NCBI RefSeq assembly: GCF_024580955.1
Contig: NZ_JANIKD010000013.1
Span: forward strand, 1 to 64,000
Reading direction: 5' to 3'
Source of the DNA: Corynebacterium sp. 122RC1
Lineage (GTDB): Bacteria > Actinomycetota > Actinomycetes > Mycobacteriales > Mycobacteriaceae
Length of the DNA stretch: 64,000 nt
This document shows, one piece after another, positions 15,079-23,751 of this stretch. Below the pieces are notes generated by a model. That model ran no database searches and was not told the DNA's origin. It was given only the letters and a program-made list of their open reading frames with translations. A program made the translations under genes and the position numbers. Position 1 is the first letter of the stretch. Every line of letters starts with the position of its first letter.

Positions 15079-17727
15079 TTATGCGGGGAGCAGGCTGGTG
15101 GCGCGTGCGCGGCCTGCGATCGCCCGATCCATCAGGGGGGCCAGGCGGCCCACCAAAGTTCCGTCGGACAGGCGCACCTGGATATCGAGCCGGTCGATGA
15201 CCGCCCTGGCAGCCTGGGTGGCAACGGCAGCCACATCCACGCCACCCATAGAGCCAGAAGCGGCAAGCCCACTGATAGACGCTGATGTAGGGGTTCCACC
15301 TGGTGTTATGGCAACAGGGATGCTTACCCCGCTGGCAAGGCCAGCAAGGGTGTCGGTGACGTCTCCTGCCATGGCCTGGGCTGCATCCACCGCACGCGCC
15401 CCGGTAGCAGTAATCCCTCCGGCAAGGCCTCGGGTGAGCATGTCACCCACCCAGGCCATCTGCCGTGAGGGTGAGTGGATCCCGAAGTAGTCGGTGATTC
15501 CATCCCAGATCGAGGCACACCAGGAGGCGACCTTGTTCCACAACCAGCCGGCAAGCGACTGGATACCGTTCCATAGGCCGCGCACCAGGTTCATTCCCAC
15601 GTCCGCGAGCTGCCCGTAGCCGGAGGCCAGGCCGCCCACGATTGCAGAGATAATCTGCGGAAGCGCACCCACGATCGTGCCGATAATCTGCGGCAACGCC
15701 GTGATCAGCGAGGTCAGCAGGCGGATACCAGCGTCGACGAGCTGTGGCAGTGCTGCCAGCAGCGCGCTGATGACGGCGGCGATGATGGTTGGCATCGCGG
15801 CCACCAGGGTCTGAATGGTCTGCGGCAGCGCCCCAATCAGGGCGGTCAGCAGCTGGATACCGGCGTCGATGAGCTGCGGAATCGCGGTGAGCAGTCCTGT
15901 CACGATGCTGGTGATGATCTGCGGCAGGGCCGTCACGATGGCCTCAATGATCGTCGGTAGCGCCGTCACAATGCTGGTCAGCAGCTGGATGCCGGCGTCG
16001 ATGATCATGGGGATCGCGGCGATGATGAAGTCCACCAGTGCCTGAATAATCTGCGGTAGTGCCTCAATGAGTACCGGCAGGGCTTGGATCAACCCCTGGG
16101 CCAGGCCCGTGATCAGCTGCAGGGCTGCGGCAAGGATCATCGGCAGGTTGTCTGCCAGCACCTGCACCATCGCGGCAAGGACCTCGGCCATGCCGACCAG
16201 CAGACCAGGTAGGCCCTGGCCGATACCGTCGATGAGGGCGGTGAGGATCTGCACCCCCACATCAAGCAGGCCCGGAAGCAGGTTCAAGATTCCGCCGATC
16301 ACGGTGGTGACAACGGTGGAGGCCAAGGTGGCGATACCAGGCCCCATGGTGGAGAGGGATTGGACGATAGTGTCCAAGGTTTTGAGTAGCTCCACCCCGA
16401 TCTTGGGAACCTCGGTCGCCAGGAACTGGGCCGCCTGCTCCACCACCGTGCTCAGAGCCTGGAGTAGGCCTGTTACACCACCGGATTCAAACCCAGCAGT
16501 CAAAGCGTCTACCCAGGAGTTCACCGCCGGCAGTGCGGTCGAGGCAAGCATGGATGACAGGCCACCAGCCAGCGCGCCCTTGAGACCCGCGACCCCGTCC
16601 TGCAAGGTCGAGACCTGCCCGGAGAAGGTCTTGGACTGGGCTTCCATCGCCCCATAGAACTGGCCGCCCTCCGCTGTCGCCGAGGCGAAGGCGTCAGCGA
16701 CCATGTCGGCGCTGATCGCGCCTTTTTCCATCTCCTCTTTAAGCTCACCGACACTCTTGCCGGTCTTCTTGCTCATTTCCTGCAGGGGGTTGAACCCGGC
16801 GTTGATCATCTGCAGCAGATCCTGGCCGGAGAGCTTCCCGGCAGAAGACACCTGTGCGAAGGCGAGGGTCAAAGATTCGAGCTTTTGGGCATCCCCCTGA
16901 GAGATGTCACCCAGCTGGCCAAGCCGCAGCTTTGCCTCATCCGCGCTGATGCCGAACGCCATCAACGTTTGGGTGTTTTTGGCTAGATCCTCCATCCCAA
17001 ACGGAGTCTTCGCGGCCGTGACCTTCAGGTCGTTGACCAGCTGCTGGGCCTTGGCCTGGTCGCCCAGCATGGTGGTAAAGCTCGTGGTGTACTGCTCCAT
17101 CGAGGCGTTGTAGGCAACACCGTCCTTCATGGCCTGGGCAAACCCACGACCAATCCCCGCGATCGCCCCGCCAATAGCCTTGACCCCGCCGATGATCGCC
17201 TCAGCAGCAAGATTGGCTTTGAGGACATCACCGAAGATGCGGGTCTTACCGGAGGTGTCGTCGAGCTCGCCGCTAAGTTCATTGACCTCTCGGGAGAGCT
17301 TGTCCGCACCACTGGCCGCATCCTTGAGCTCACCCTCCGAGGTGCCCGCAGCGGTGGTGAGCTGGTCGATCTTAGTAGTGTTCTCGGAGAGTTCGCGCTC
17401 CATGTCGTTGAGCGTGGCGGTGGCATTATTGAGCTGGATCCGCCAATTCTGCGTCCTACTATCGGACTGGCCGAAGGAGGCCGACGCGTTATCCAGTGCG
17501 GCCTTGAGAGCCTGGATTTTGGAGCGTTGGGCCTCGATCTCTTTGCCCAGCACCTGGTTGCGGGCGGTCAGGGCGTCAGCGTCGGTGGCGTTTTTCCCGA
17601 ACTGGGAGGCCACCACCTTCATCTCTGAGCCAAGCACCCGCATCTCACGGTTGATGTCCGCGATCGCTTTCTTGAACTCCCGCTCACCCTCCAGGCCAAT
17701 CTTGAGACCAAACGTTGAGTCAGCCAT
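15079..17727 (-). CDS. Tail tape-measure protein
   Basis: The 882-residue protein begins MADSTFGLKIGLEGEREFKK, followed by a coiled coil (about 30-180), a TP901-type core ('AKTPFGMEDLAKNTQTLMAFG', 'LSGQDLLQMINAGFNPLQEM') and, from about 430 to 720, repeated amphipathic blocks such as ALPQIITSIVTGLLTAIPQL. The C-terminus has GIHSPSRQMAWVGDMLTRGL. It sets tail length and likely enters the host membrane at infection. ATG 17727 follows AAGGAG at proper spacing. A broken copy of its start lies at 1903-2360. Confidence 0.95.
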   Translation of the reverse strand: MADSTFGLKIGLEGEREFKKAIADINREMRVLGSEMKVVASQFGKNATDADALTARNQVLGKEIEAQRSKIQALKAALDNASASFGQSDSRTQNWRIQLNNATATLNDMERELSENTTKIDQLTTAAGTSEGELKDAASGADKLSREVNELSGELDDTSGKTRIFGDVLKANLAAEAIIGGVKAIGGAIAGIGRGFAQAMKDGVAYNASMEQYTTSFTTMLGDQAKAQQLVNDLKVTAAKTPFGMEDLAKNTQTLMAFGISADEAKLRLGQLGDISQGDAQKLESLTLAFAQVSSAGKLSGQDLLQMINAGFNPLQEMSKKTGKSVGELKEEMEKGAISADMVADAFASATAEGGQFYGAMEAQSKTFSGQVSTLQDGVAGLKGALAGGLSSMLASTALPAVNSWVDALTAGFESGGVTGLLQALSTVVEQAAQFLATEVPKIGVELLKTLDTIVQSLSTMGPGIATLASTVVTTVIGGILNLLPGLLDVGVQILTALIDGIGQGLPGLLVGMAEVLAAMVQVLADNLPMILAAALQLITGLAQGLIQALPVLIEALPQIIQALVDFIIAAIPMIIDAGIQLLTSIVTALPTIIEAIVTALPQIITSIVTGLLTAIPQLIDAGIQLLTALIGALPQTIQTLVAAMPTIIAAVISALLAALPQLVDAGIRLLTSLITALPQIIGTIVGALPQIISAIVGGLASGYGQLADVGMNLVRGLWNGIQSLAGWLWNKVASWCASIWDGITDYFGIHSPSRQMAWVGDMLTRGLAGGITATGARAVDAAQAMAGDVTDTLAGLASGVSIPVAITPGGTPTSASISGLAASGSMGGVDVAAVATQAARAVIDRLDIQVRLSDGTLVGRLAPLMDRAIAGRARATSLLPA

Positions 17728-17760
17728 AGGTGGTCTCCTTGTCTGGGTAGCGCATAGGAC

Positions 17761-17798
17761 TAAGCCCCGCACCCGGGCAAGGTTGGGTGCGGGGCTTA
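17761..17798 (-). terminator. Strong hairpin between tail chaperone and tape-measure genes
   Basis: TAAGCCCCGCACCC (17761-17774) pairs perfectly with GGGTGCGGGGCTTA (17785-17798) across a 10-base loop. The stop codon of the frameshifted chaperone lies in the stem. No T-run follows on the minus strand, so it may mark a processing or attenuation point rather than full termination. Confidence 0.6.
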
Positions 17799-18406
17799 GA
17801 TGCCTGGCGGGATGATGTCGTCGATGGTGGGCTCAGCGCTGGTGCGGCTGGGTTGTTCGTGTTGCCAGTGGCATTCGACCAGGTCCAGTAGCACGCCTAG
17901 TGGGAGCAGTGCTGTCTGCCAGCGGTCCAGGTGCAGGTAGCGGTGGGCCAGATAGGTCAGTCTCGTGAGGGTCTCGGCCCAGCTACTACCTGTGGGTGTG
18001 CTACTCAGGCTTTTGGGGAGGCAACCTCACGGCGCATGCCTGCCTCCAAGGCTGCGGTGATCGCGTCCTTGTAGTCGGCGAGCTCCCCGGGCACGGTGAG
18101 CAGCTCAACCTCCTCAGCGGTGATCTGCGGCCACTCATCCCCGTTGGCATACAGGTTGTGGATGAGGACGGATTGGTTGGCCAGCAGGGCGATCAGCCAG
18201 CAGATTTCACCGATCTGATCACCCAGATCATTGGAGGATTCCAGCTTGTCGCCAAGCTGCTCGAGCCCACCATAGCGGGAGGCGATCTCGCGGGTGGCGC
18301 GGGTGGTGAGCACCAGCTCTAGGTCTCGTCCGCCCAGGCGGATGAACGCGGAGTGTCCCGGGCCTTCGGGCAGCACGCTGGTGGGGTTCTTCTTCTTGGT
18401 TGCCAT
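17796..18406 (-). CDS. Tail assembly chaperone gpGT, made by -1 frameshift
   Basis: If ribosomes slip back one base at C CCA AAA (18017-18011), the 133-residue gpG is extended by 71 codons: SLSSTPTGSSWAETLTRLTY and on to DDIIPPGI, stop 17796. The extension matches the size and place of the T domain in lambda-like gpG/gpGT pairs, just before the tape-measure gene that the chaperone coats. No ATG-led frame covers this stretch, and it would otherwise be a 277-base gap. Confidence 0.8.
18005..18406 (-). CDS. Tail assembly chaperone gpG
   Basis: The 133-residue product (MATKKKNPTSVLPEGPG... ending EVASPKA) is the unshifted form. It sits between the major tail protein and tape measure as in most siphoviruses. 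Its last codons, TCC CCA AAA GCC TGA, carry the X XXY YYZ slippery sequence C CCA AAA two codons before the stop. The ratio of gpG to gpGT normally controls tail assembly on the tape measure. Confidence 0.85.
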   Translation of the reverse strand: MATKKKNPTSVLPEGPGHSAFIRLGGRDLELVLTTRATREIASRYGGLEQLGDKLESSNDLGDQIGEICWLIALLANQSVLIHNLYANGDEWPQITAEEVELLTVPGELADYKDAITAALEAGMRREVASPKA

Positions 18407-18417
18407 GCGTGTTCTCC

Positions 18418-19026
18418 TTAGTTGCCAGAGCCAGTGGTCGTGGTGGTTGTGGTGTAGGCCGGCTCATACACGGTGCTAAACCAGGCGTCCGTGATGGTCT
18501 TTGCGGCCTCGCCTTCGGTGGTTTCCACCTTCCACGGGTGCTTGCCTGAGGGGTCGGGCTTGGTGCGGCGCAGGATCGTTCCCTCGATCTCCGGGGTGGA
18601 AAACTCAATCGAATCGCCCTTGGTGGTAAGCGACCCGGTGGGAACGGCAAAGCGGACCTTATAGAGCCAGAAGTACCGGTAGGTGCCATTCGCCTTGCGG
18701 GCACGGAACCCGATCGCAACCGGCGCCCCGCCATCTTCGGATGTGGAGACCAGCACCTTGTTCTTATCGATGATGGCGCCGACCAGGTCGGCGGCAACCT
18801 CGGCACTGATGTCATCCACACCCAGGGTCAGGGTGCCGGATTTGAACTCTTTGACGACCTCTGCAGGTCCGTCATCGGCATACAGGATTGCTTCTGCGAC
18901 TTCGATGGACACCTCCGCGCTGATGGCCTTGGCCAGCTGCTTAGGCGTGCCGTAGGTTTCCTCACCGGTAGAGGGGTTTTCCGTGATGGTGGCGTAGTAG
19001 AGGGAGTCGAGTCCGATGGTTGCCAT
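18418..19026 (-). CDS. Major tail (tube) protein
   Basis: The 202-residue product begins MATIGLDSLYYATITENPST, has VEVSI-like beta strands ('KSGTLTLGVDDIS', 'APVAIGFRARKANGTYRYFW') and ends in a Thr-rich tail. This is the phi13-type major tail protein pattern. It polymerises into the tail tube. It lies 11 bases before the chaperone gene. Confidence 0.88.
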   Translation of the reverse strand: MATIGLDSLYYATITENPSTGEETYGTPKQLAKAISAEVSIEVAEAILYADDGPAEVVKEFKSGTLTLGVDDISAEVAADLVGAIIDKNKVLVSTSEDGGAPVAIGFRARKANGTYRYFWLYKVRFAVPTGSLTTKGDSIEFSTPEIEGTILRRTKPDPSGKHPWKVETTEGEAAKTITDAWFSTVYEPAYTTTTTTTGSGN

Positions 19027-19044
19027 GATGGGGGTTTCCTTTCG

Positions 19045-19395
19045 TTAGAGCGTGTGGTGGGTTTGGGTGTCGATGGCGTAGTGGTGGTAGCTGGTCTCGT
19101 CCTCGAACCCGATATAGGAACGGGCCGTGATCGTGACACCACCAGCCAGTAGCGCGGCGGTGAGCTGGTCGCGAAGCGGCAGGTAGTTGCCCCGCGCATA
19201 CAAGGACAGGCGTGCTTCTTCGATCTGGGCCCCTGGGGTGTTATCCCCGTACAGGGCCAGGGTGTCGACTAGTGGGGTGAGCACCACGAACGCTTCCGGC
19301 AGCGGGGTTTCGGTAAACAGGCCCACCCGCACCGGCAAGCCGAGCTTCTCGCAGGTGGTGGTGAGGTGTTCCAGCAGCGGGATGCTCTCGCTCAT
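19045..19395 (-). CDS. Tail terminator-like (tail completion) protein
   Basis: The 116-residue product contains 'AFVVLTPLVDTLALYGDNTP', EEARLSLYARGNYLPLRDQL and 'RSYIGFEDETSYHHYAIDT', the pattern of minor proteins that cap the tail before it joins the head. It overlaps the upstream neck protein gene by 4 bases and precedes the major tail gene, the expected place for a tail terminator. The family name is from position and fold pattern rather than a firm motif. Confidence 0.7.
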   Translation of the reverse strand: MSESIPLLEHLTTTCEKLGLPVRVGLFTETPLPEAFVVLTPLVDTLALYGDNTPGAQIEEARLSLYARGNYLPLRDQLTAALLAGGVTITARSYIGFEDETSYHHYAIDTQTHHTL

Positions 19396-19814
19396 GTGCT
19401 GCCTTTCGGGAGGCGCTCTGTCAACACTCGTTTCATGGCCTCCAGGGCTGGGGCGCGGGTGGTGCGGCGGGTGCGGGTAAGAAACGGACGGGCTACCTGG
19501 CGGGTGGAGCCGTATTCGAGGATGGTCGCGATCTTCGCGTTTGAGCTCCCGTCTTGGCGGGGCTCATCGAAGCCGACTTTCACGTTGTGGTTTCCCGCCC
19601 GATCCGTCTTCACCGGGGTTAGGCCCAGGGCTGCGACAAGCTGGCCGGTGGAGTACCTACCGGTGATGGATGCTGTGAGGTTGGCGCGCATGACCGGCTC
19701 AACCACACTGCCGGCGGCTTTCAGGGCTGCTTCGGCATGCTCATCGAGGTGTGCTCCTGCCGCCGTGAGCTCATCGAGCACAGCGGTGGGAAGTTTCACG
19801 GTTGCCCTAGCCAT
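19392..19814 (-). CDS. HK97 gp10-like neck protein
   Basis: The 140-residue product includes 'AALKAAGSVVEPVMRANL', 'DRAGNHNVKVGFD' and 'IATILEYGSTRQVARPFL', typical of HK97-gp10 family head-tail joining proteins, where 'EYGt....ArPFl' is conserved. Its upstream phage neighbour, the head closure gene at 21028, is separated by the rightward metal-efflux cargo, so the late transcript must cross about 1.2 kb of antisense DNA. Confidence 0.85.
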   Translation of the reverse strand: MARATVKLPTAVLDELTAAGAHLDEHAEAALKAAGSVVEPVMRANLTASITGRYSTGQLVAALGLTPVKTDRAGNHNVKVGFDEPRQDGSSNAKIATILEYGSTRQVARPFLTRTRRTTRAPALEAMKRVLTERLPKGST

Positions 19815-19866
19815 TACCTAACTCCTTCTTGTGAATACGGCGCCGACCGTAAGCCTTTGCTTAAAC

Positions 19867-19928
19867 CGCCAAACCTGCTAATATCGGTACATCACGTTTA
19901 TAACCATGAGAAGCGATATTTCAGGCGG
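19867..19928 (+). promoter_or_regulatory. Candidate ArsR operator
   Basis: AATATCG (19880-19886) and CGATATT (19914-19920) form an inverted repeat, with CCGCC (19867-19871) and GGCGG (19924-19928) outside it. The arms flank an AT-rich stretch just upstream of the ArsR-type gene, as expected for an autoregulated metal sensor. Confidence 0.5.
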
Positions 19929-19938
19929 TGGAACGACG

Positions 19939-20316
19939 ATGATTGATGAAGAGACACTGGCTGACAAGGAGTCAGCCACCCGTGCGGCGTGCCTTTTCCA
20001 TGGATTTTCAGATATCTCGCGAATGCGTATCGTTCAACATCTCTTCAACGGTGAGCACAACGTCAAGCAACTCACTGCTCATCTGGGGTTGGCGCAAACC
20101 ACCGTGTCAGGACACTTGGCGTGTCTGCTGGATTGCGGGGTTATTCAGCGGCGTGCGGTGGGTCGCTCCTCCATGTATTCACTCACCCACCCCCAGAAGA
20201 CGATGGCCCTTCTAGTTGCAGCACAAGACCTGTTATCTGCAACAGGCCAGGCGGTGACTTTGTGTCCACGTCACGGTATCGAGGCCCTACGCAACACAAC
20301 CAAGGAGGAACAGTGA
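19939..20316 (+). CDS. ArsR/SmtB-family metal-sensing repressor
   Basis: The 125-residue winged-helix protein has 'ALFHGFSDISRMRIVQHL'-like start (CLFHGFSDISRMRIVQHLFN), the recognition helix region LTAHLGLAQTTVSGHLACLL with CGVIQRRAVGRSSMYSL, and a Cys in DCGV. This pattern is close to Cd/Zn/Co sensors of actinobacteria. ATG 19939 is preferred over in-frame ATG 19906, which lies within the likely operator. Its stop overlaps the transporter start by GTGA. It reads against the surrounding phage genes. Confidence 0.85.
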   Translation: MIDEETLADKESATRAACLFHGFSDISRMRIVQHLFNGEHNVKQLTAHLGLAQTTVSGHLACLLDCGVIQRRAVGRSSMYSLTHPQKTMALLVAAQDLLSATGQAVTLCPRHGIEALRNTTKEEQ

Positions 20317-21008
20317 ACGTTACCGACACAACAACCGATTGCTGCAGAGAATGCACCACTAACACAAAGGATTCGAACGGGCCGGCTCTCAGCCCGCAAA
20401 GGCGAACAATACTGAACAGGCGTGCTAAAACCCTTGCCCAAGGTCTAGTGCTCTACAACGTCGCCGAAGGAGTGATCTCGATTGCTTCCGGTTTAGTAGC
20501 AGGCTCGATCGCCTTGGTCGGGTTCGGCCTTGACTCCGCCGTCGAAGTCCTGTCCGGACTGGTCATTATTTGGCAGTTCCGTCACGCAAATCCCGAGGCA
20601 TACGAGCGCAAAGCACTAGGTCTCATAGCCGGAGCCTTCTTTATCTTGGCCGCCTACGTCGGTACCGAATCAATACTCACCATGATTGAAGGACATAAAG
20701 CAGCTCCTTCCTTAGCGGGGATCGTGATCGCAATCCTCTCCGTCATCATCATGCCCACCGTGTCCCTCATACAACGACGAACGGGGCAGGAACTCGGATC
20801 CGCCTCCGTAGTAGCCGATTCCAAACAAGTGCTGCTATGTGCAGTCATGTCCTTAGCACTCCTATTGGGGCTGGTAAGCAACGCACTGTGGGGCTGGTGG
20901 TGGCTTGACCCCGTAATCGGTCTATTCATCGCCCTACTTGCACTCCGAGAAGGAATCGAAGCCTTACGCGGCAAAGCCTGCGCCTGCACCTCAGGACTTA
21001 GTCAATAA
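20313..21008 (+). CDS. Cation diffusion facilitator (metal efflux)
   Basis: The 231-residue integral membrane protein has Cys-rich ends (DCCRECTTN, CACTSG), about six membrane segments, and the CDF sites 'GLDSAVEVLSGLVIIWQF' and 'VVADSKQVLLC'. It exports divalent metals (Cd, Zn or Co) with proton exchange. GTG 20313 follows AAGGAGG and overlaps the regulator stop. No long cytoplasmic C-terminal domain is present, as in short actinobacterial CDFs. With the ArsR gene it forms a portable metal-resistance cassette. Confidence 0.85.
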   Translation: MNVTDTTTDCCRECTTNTKDSNGPALSPQRRTILNRRAKTLAQGLVLYNVAEGVISIASGLVAGSIALVGFGLDSAVEVLSGLVIIWQFRHANPEAYERKALGLIAGAFFILAAYVGTESILTMIEGHKAAPSLAGIVIAILSVIIMPTVSLIQRRTGQELGSASVVADSKQVLLCAVMSLALLLGLVSNALWGWWWLDPVIGLFIALLALREGIEALRGKACACTSGLSQ

Positions 21009-21027
21009 TCAGCGCCCCGCAGGTCAA

Positions 21028-21363
21028 TCAGTCACGTTGTTCACCTTCGGGTGAATGTTGGTGTGCTTCGATCACGGTGTAGCGGCCGACCTGTTCGACA
21101 GTGTCGATGACCCAGCGCCCATCGGCCGCGGCGATCACCATCGACTCATCCACAGTGATTGCGGGGTGGGTGCGGATGCGGAAGATCGCGGTGGCTTTCG
21201 TGTAGGCCGCACGGTTAACCCACGCTGAGCTGGCGTGGCGGTGCTCCACCTCTGCTCGCACTGTGGCCACAACGTTCTCGGCCACGATGTCGAACCCGGC
21301 TCTATCCCTCGTGTGGCTCAGGGCGACGATGTCGATGGCATGCCGCATCTGACCAAGACCCAT
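21028..21363 (-). CDS. Head closure / head-tail adaptor protein
   Basis: The 111-residue product starts MGLGQMRHAIDIVALSHTRD and contains 'VAENVVATVRAEVEHRHASS', matching the Phage_H_T_join pattern. ATG 21363 is chosen for this N-terminus with GGAAGG about 10 bases upstream; a longer in-frame start exists at 21453 but would overlap the connector gene by 85 bases. It should seal the packaged head. It is the last phage gene before the metal cargo. Confidence 0.75.
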   Translation of the reverse strand: MGLGQMRHAIDIVALSHTRDRAGFDIVAENVVATVRAEVEHRHASSAWVNRAAYTKATAIFRIRTHPAITVDESMVIAAADGRWVIDTVEQVGRYTVIEAHQHSPEGEQRD

Positions 21364-21368
21364 GAGGA

Positions 21369-21686
21369 TCACACCTTCCATTCCCGGTCCATCACCAACA
21401 ACCGGTGGATCGCTTCCCAGGCGGCGCGGGCGGCGTCGGTTTTGTCTGCCCAAAACCCTCCGGTTGCACCATCGCGTGCCTCATACATGTGGGTTGCCAG
21501 CATGACCACGCCCTGGGTGGTGGCCGGGCTCATCGCGTGGGTGGCGTAGAAGCCGTCCGGCAAGTGCTGAAAAGACGCGGCGTAGGAGGTGGCGGCGTCC
21601 ACCAAGTGTGCGATCAGCTCATCATCGGCCTCGAAGTCAACCTGCAGATTCGCTTTCACCAGTGCGGTGAGTTCTGCTGTGGACAT
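21369..21686 (-). CDS. Head-tail connector (gp6-like)
   Basis: The 105-residue product 'MSTAELTALVKANLQVDFEA', 'LIAHLVDAATSYAASFQHLP' and 'QGVVMLATHMYEARDG' matches the all-helical gp6/gp15 connector family that binds beneath the portal. It lies between major capsid and head-closure genes as usual. Confidence 0.82.
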   Translation of the reverse strand: MSTAELTALVKANLQVDFEADDELIAHLVDAATSYAASFQHLPDGFYATHAMSPATTQGVVMLATHMYEARDGATGGFWADKTDAARAAWEAIHRLLVMDREWKV

Positions 21687-21713
21687 CCGCCACCTCCTTA
21701 TCGCTAGTCGGGT

Positions 21714-22943
21714 TTAGGCGCTGGCCTTCTGGGTGAGGACCTGCACGGCCTCGGGGACAATCAGCTTGCCGTCGAGGCGCTGGGAGGCCAGGAACCCAAC
21801 CTGCCCGGTGGTGGCAAACAACTCGTTGAGCCGCTTGAAGGAGCGTCCCACCCGGTCGGCGATCCAGTAATAGGACAGGTCACCGAAGGCGACGGTGCGC
21901 GCCCCGGCCTTGATTTCGGGAACGAACGTGGATGTGTGTACCGGGCGGCCAAGGATAGTGTCCGGCTCTCCTGCGGTCAGGGCTGGCTGCCACAGGTACT
22001 GGCCGGTGGTGTCCTTGAGCTTGCGCACGGTCTTGACGGTGGCGTCGTTCATCAGCCACACCGCGTTCTTGCGGTACGGGGCCCGCAACGCGTAATGCAG
22101 GTCGATGAGATCATCCGCCGTAATGTCGGTTGCCTTCGCCGTGGTCACCGTGGACTGCGCACCGGAGGTGGCGTGGAAGACACCGGTGGGCTTACCCGAG
22201 CCGTCACCGTTGATGAAGGCTTCCTCTTCGGCGGCACCCATACGGCGAGCAAACTCGGAGGCGAGATAGGCCTCGATGTCGAATGCGGAGTCGTTGAGCA
22301 GCTCTTCGCTGACCTTGAGGAAGGTGCCGAGCTTGAACGCAGAGAGGGTGACCTGGTTGAAGGTGTCATCGGACTCGGTGTAGGGCTTGCCCTCATCCAG
22401 CCACGCCGCGCTGCCGTGGGTGGCGACCACCGGGATCTTGCGGTCCCCGCTGGTGGTGGTGATGACCTTGGCCAGGGTGCGCATGATGTTCTGATCGGCC
22501 AGGGTGTCGACCAGGGTGCGTTCGAACTCATCAGGCACGAGATAGCCGCCCTCCGTGTCCGTGCCGACGGACAGGGCGTTTCGCACCTCTGCCGGTGAGT
22601 GGTTCAGGCGCATCGCGTCCCAAAACGCCCGCTTGTAGGTGGCAGAAGCACGACCCGCCGGTTCGCCCTCGTCGGTGTGGAAAACGGCAGTGTTCATGCC
22701 AGGCCGGGCGGTCAGCGGCGGGCGGGTTGCGCGGGCGAGCTGGTTATCGAGTGCTTCGGCGCGCTCATTGCGGGCAATCTCCCGGGTGAGGTCCTCGATC
22801 TCTGCCTCCATACGGGCGTACTGAGCATCGTCCTCGGCGGTGAGGCATCCGGTTTCAGCATCGCGGCGCTCATCGAGGAAAGCCTTCGCAGCCTCCCACG
22901 CTGCAGCGCGACGGGCGTAGAGGTCAGTGGTGGTCATGGTCAT
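21714..22943 (-). CDS. HK97-fold major capsid protein
   Basis: The 409-residue protein has an N-terminal helical delta-type scaffold (about 1-100, 'ARMEAEIEDLTREIARNERA'), followed by GTDTEGGYLVPDEFERTLVD, 'AFINGDGSGKPTGVF' and 'ILGRPVHTSTFVPEI', all hallmarks of HK97 capsids. The scaffold is probably removed by the protease encoded next door. ATG 22943 follows AAAGGA at 9 bases; ATG 22937 is an alternative. Confidence 0.95.
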   Translation of the reverse strand: MTMTTTDLYARRAAAWEAAKAFLDERRDAETGCLTAEDDAQYARMEAEIEDLTREIARNERAEALDNQLARATRPPLTARPGMNTAVFHTDEGEPAGRASATYKRAFWDAMRLNHSPAEVRNALSVGTDTEGGYLVPDEFERTLVDTLADQNIMRTLAKVITTTSGDRKIPVVATHGSAAWLDEGKPYTESDDTFNQVTLSAFKLGTFLKVSEELLNDSAFDIEAYLASEFARRMGAAEEEAFINGDGSGKPTGVFHATSGAQSTVTTAKATDITADDLIDLHYALRAPYRKNAVWLMNDATVKTVRKLKDTTGQYLWQPALTAGEPDTILGRPVHTSTFVPEIKAGARTVAFGDLSYYWIADRVGRSFKRLNELFATTGQVGFLASQRLDGKLIVPEAVQVLTQKASA

Positions 22944-22968
22944 GATCAGTGTTCCTTTCAAGACGGAA

Positions 22969-23751
22969 TTAGTGGGGTTGGTTGGCCAGGGCGGCGTACA
23001 GGTCGGTAATCCGCCGACCCAGACGTTCAGGTACAGCGGGTTGGTGGTGGTTGATCTTGTTCACCAACGCGGCGGTGGTTGCTGCGGCGCTAAAGGTGAA
23101 CCCCGCACCCAGGTTGTCGGGTACGGGGTCAACAGCGGCAGGCTCGGCGGGGCCGGGTGGCGTGAACGCCTGCGTGGGTTCGCTGGGTTGGTAGAGGCCG
23201 TCAGCGAAACCGAGATTGATGGCGGCTTTTGCGTCCATCCAGGTTTCCTCATCCATCAGCCGGGCAAGCTTGGCCCTCTGCATGCCGGTGCGTAGCTCGT
23301 AGGCGTTGATGATGGATTCCTTGACCGCACCCAGCATCTCCACCGCGCGGGTGAGTTCGGCGGCGTCTCCGGTGGCCAGGGTGGCGGGGTTGTGGATCAT
23401 CATCATCCCCACCGGGGAGATCAGCACCTCGCTACCAGCCATCGCAATCACGGACGCGGCCGATGCAGCTAGGGCGTCGATGATCACGGTGACCGGATAC
23501 GGGTAGTCCATGAGCATCGTGTAGATCTCGGCCGCCGCCACGCAATCCCCACCCGGGGAGTTGATCCACACCTGGATCGGGCCTGCTCCTGCTTCCAGCT
23601 CGGAGCGGAAAATGCCGGGCGTGACATCATCGTCGAACCAGGAGTCGGCCGCGATGACGCCGCCAATACGCAAAACCCGGTGCGAGGACTCCTCTACACC
23701 GGGCGGATCGGCTGGGGGCTGCTCCCAGTTCCAAAAACGGTTAACCGTCAT
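22969..23751 (-). CDS. ClpP-like head maturation protease
   Basis: The 260-residue protein has the ClpP fold: INSPGGDCVAAAEIYTML (oxyanion region near 65), LAASAASVIAMAG with likely nucleophile Ser97, MMMIHNPA with His120, and 'MDAKAAINLGFADGL' with the acidic residue. It trims capsid scaffolds during prohead maturation. It overlaps the portal stop by 4 bases and precedes the capsid gene, the standard order. Confidence 0.93.
   Translation of the reverse strand: MTVNRFWNWEQPPADPPGVEESSHRVLRIGGVIAADSWFDDDVTPGIFRSELEAGAGPIQVWINSPGGDCVAAAEIYTMLMDYPYPVTVIIDALAASAASVIAMAGSEVLISPVGMMMIHNPATLATGDAAELTRAVEMLGAVKESIINAYELRTGMQRAKLARLMDEETWMDAKAAINLGFADGLYQPSEPTQAFTPPGPAEPAAVDPVPDNLGAGFTFSAAATTAALVNKINHHQPAVPERLGRRITDLYAALANQPH

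Noticed and set aside
19906..19938. Earlier ATG for the ArsR gene
   Set aside because: It lies between the arms of the candidate operator and would add an N-terminus not typical of the family; ATG 19939 is kept.
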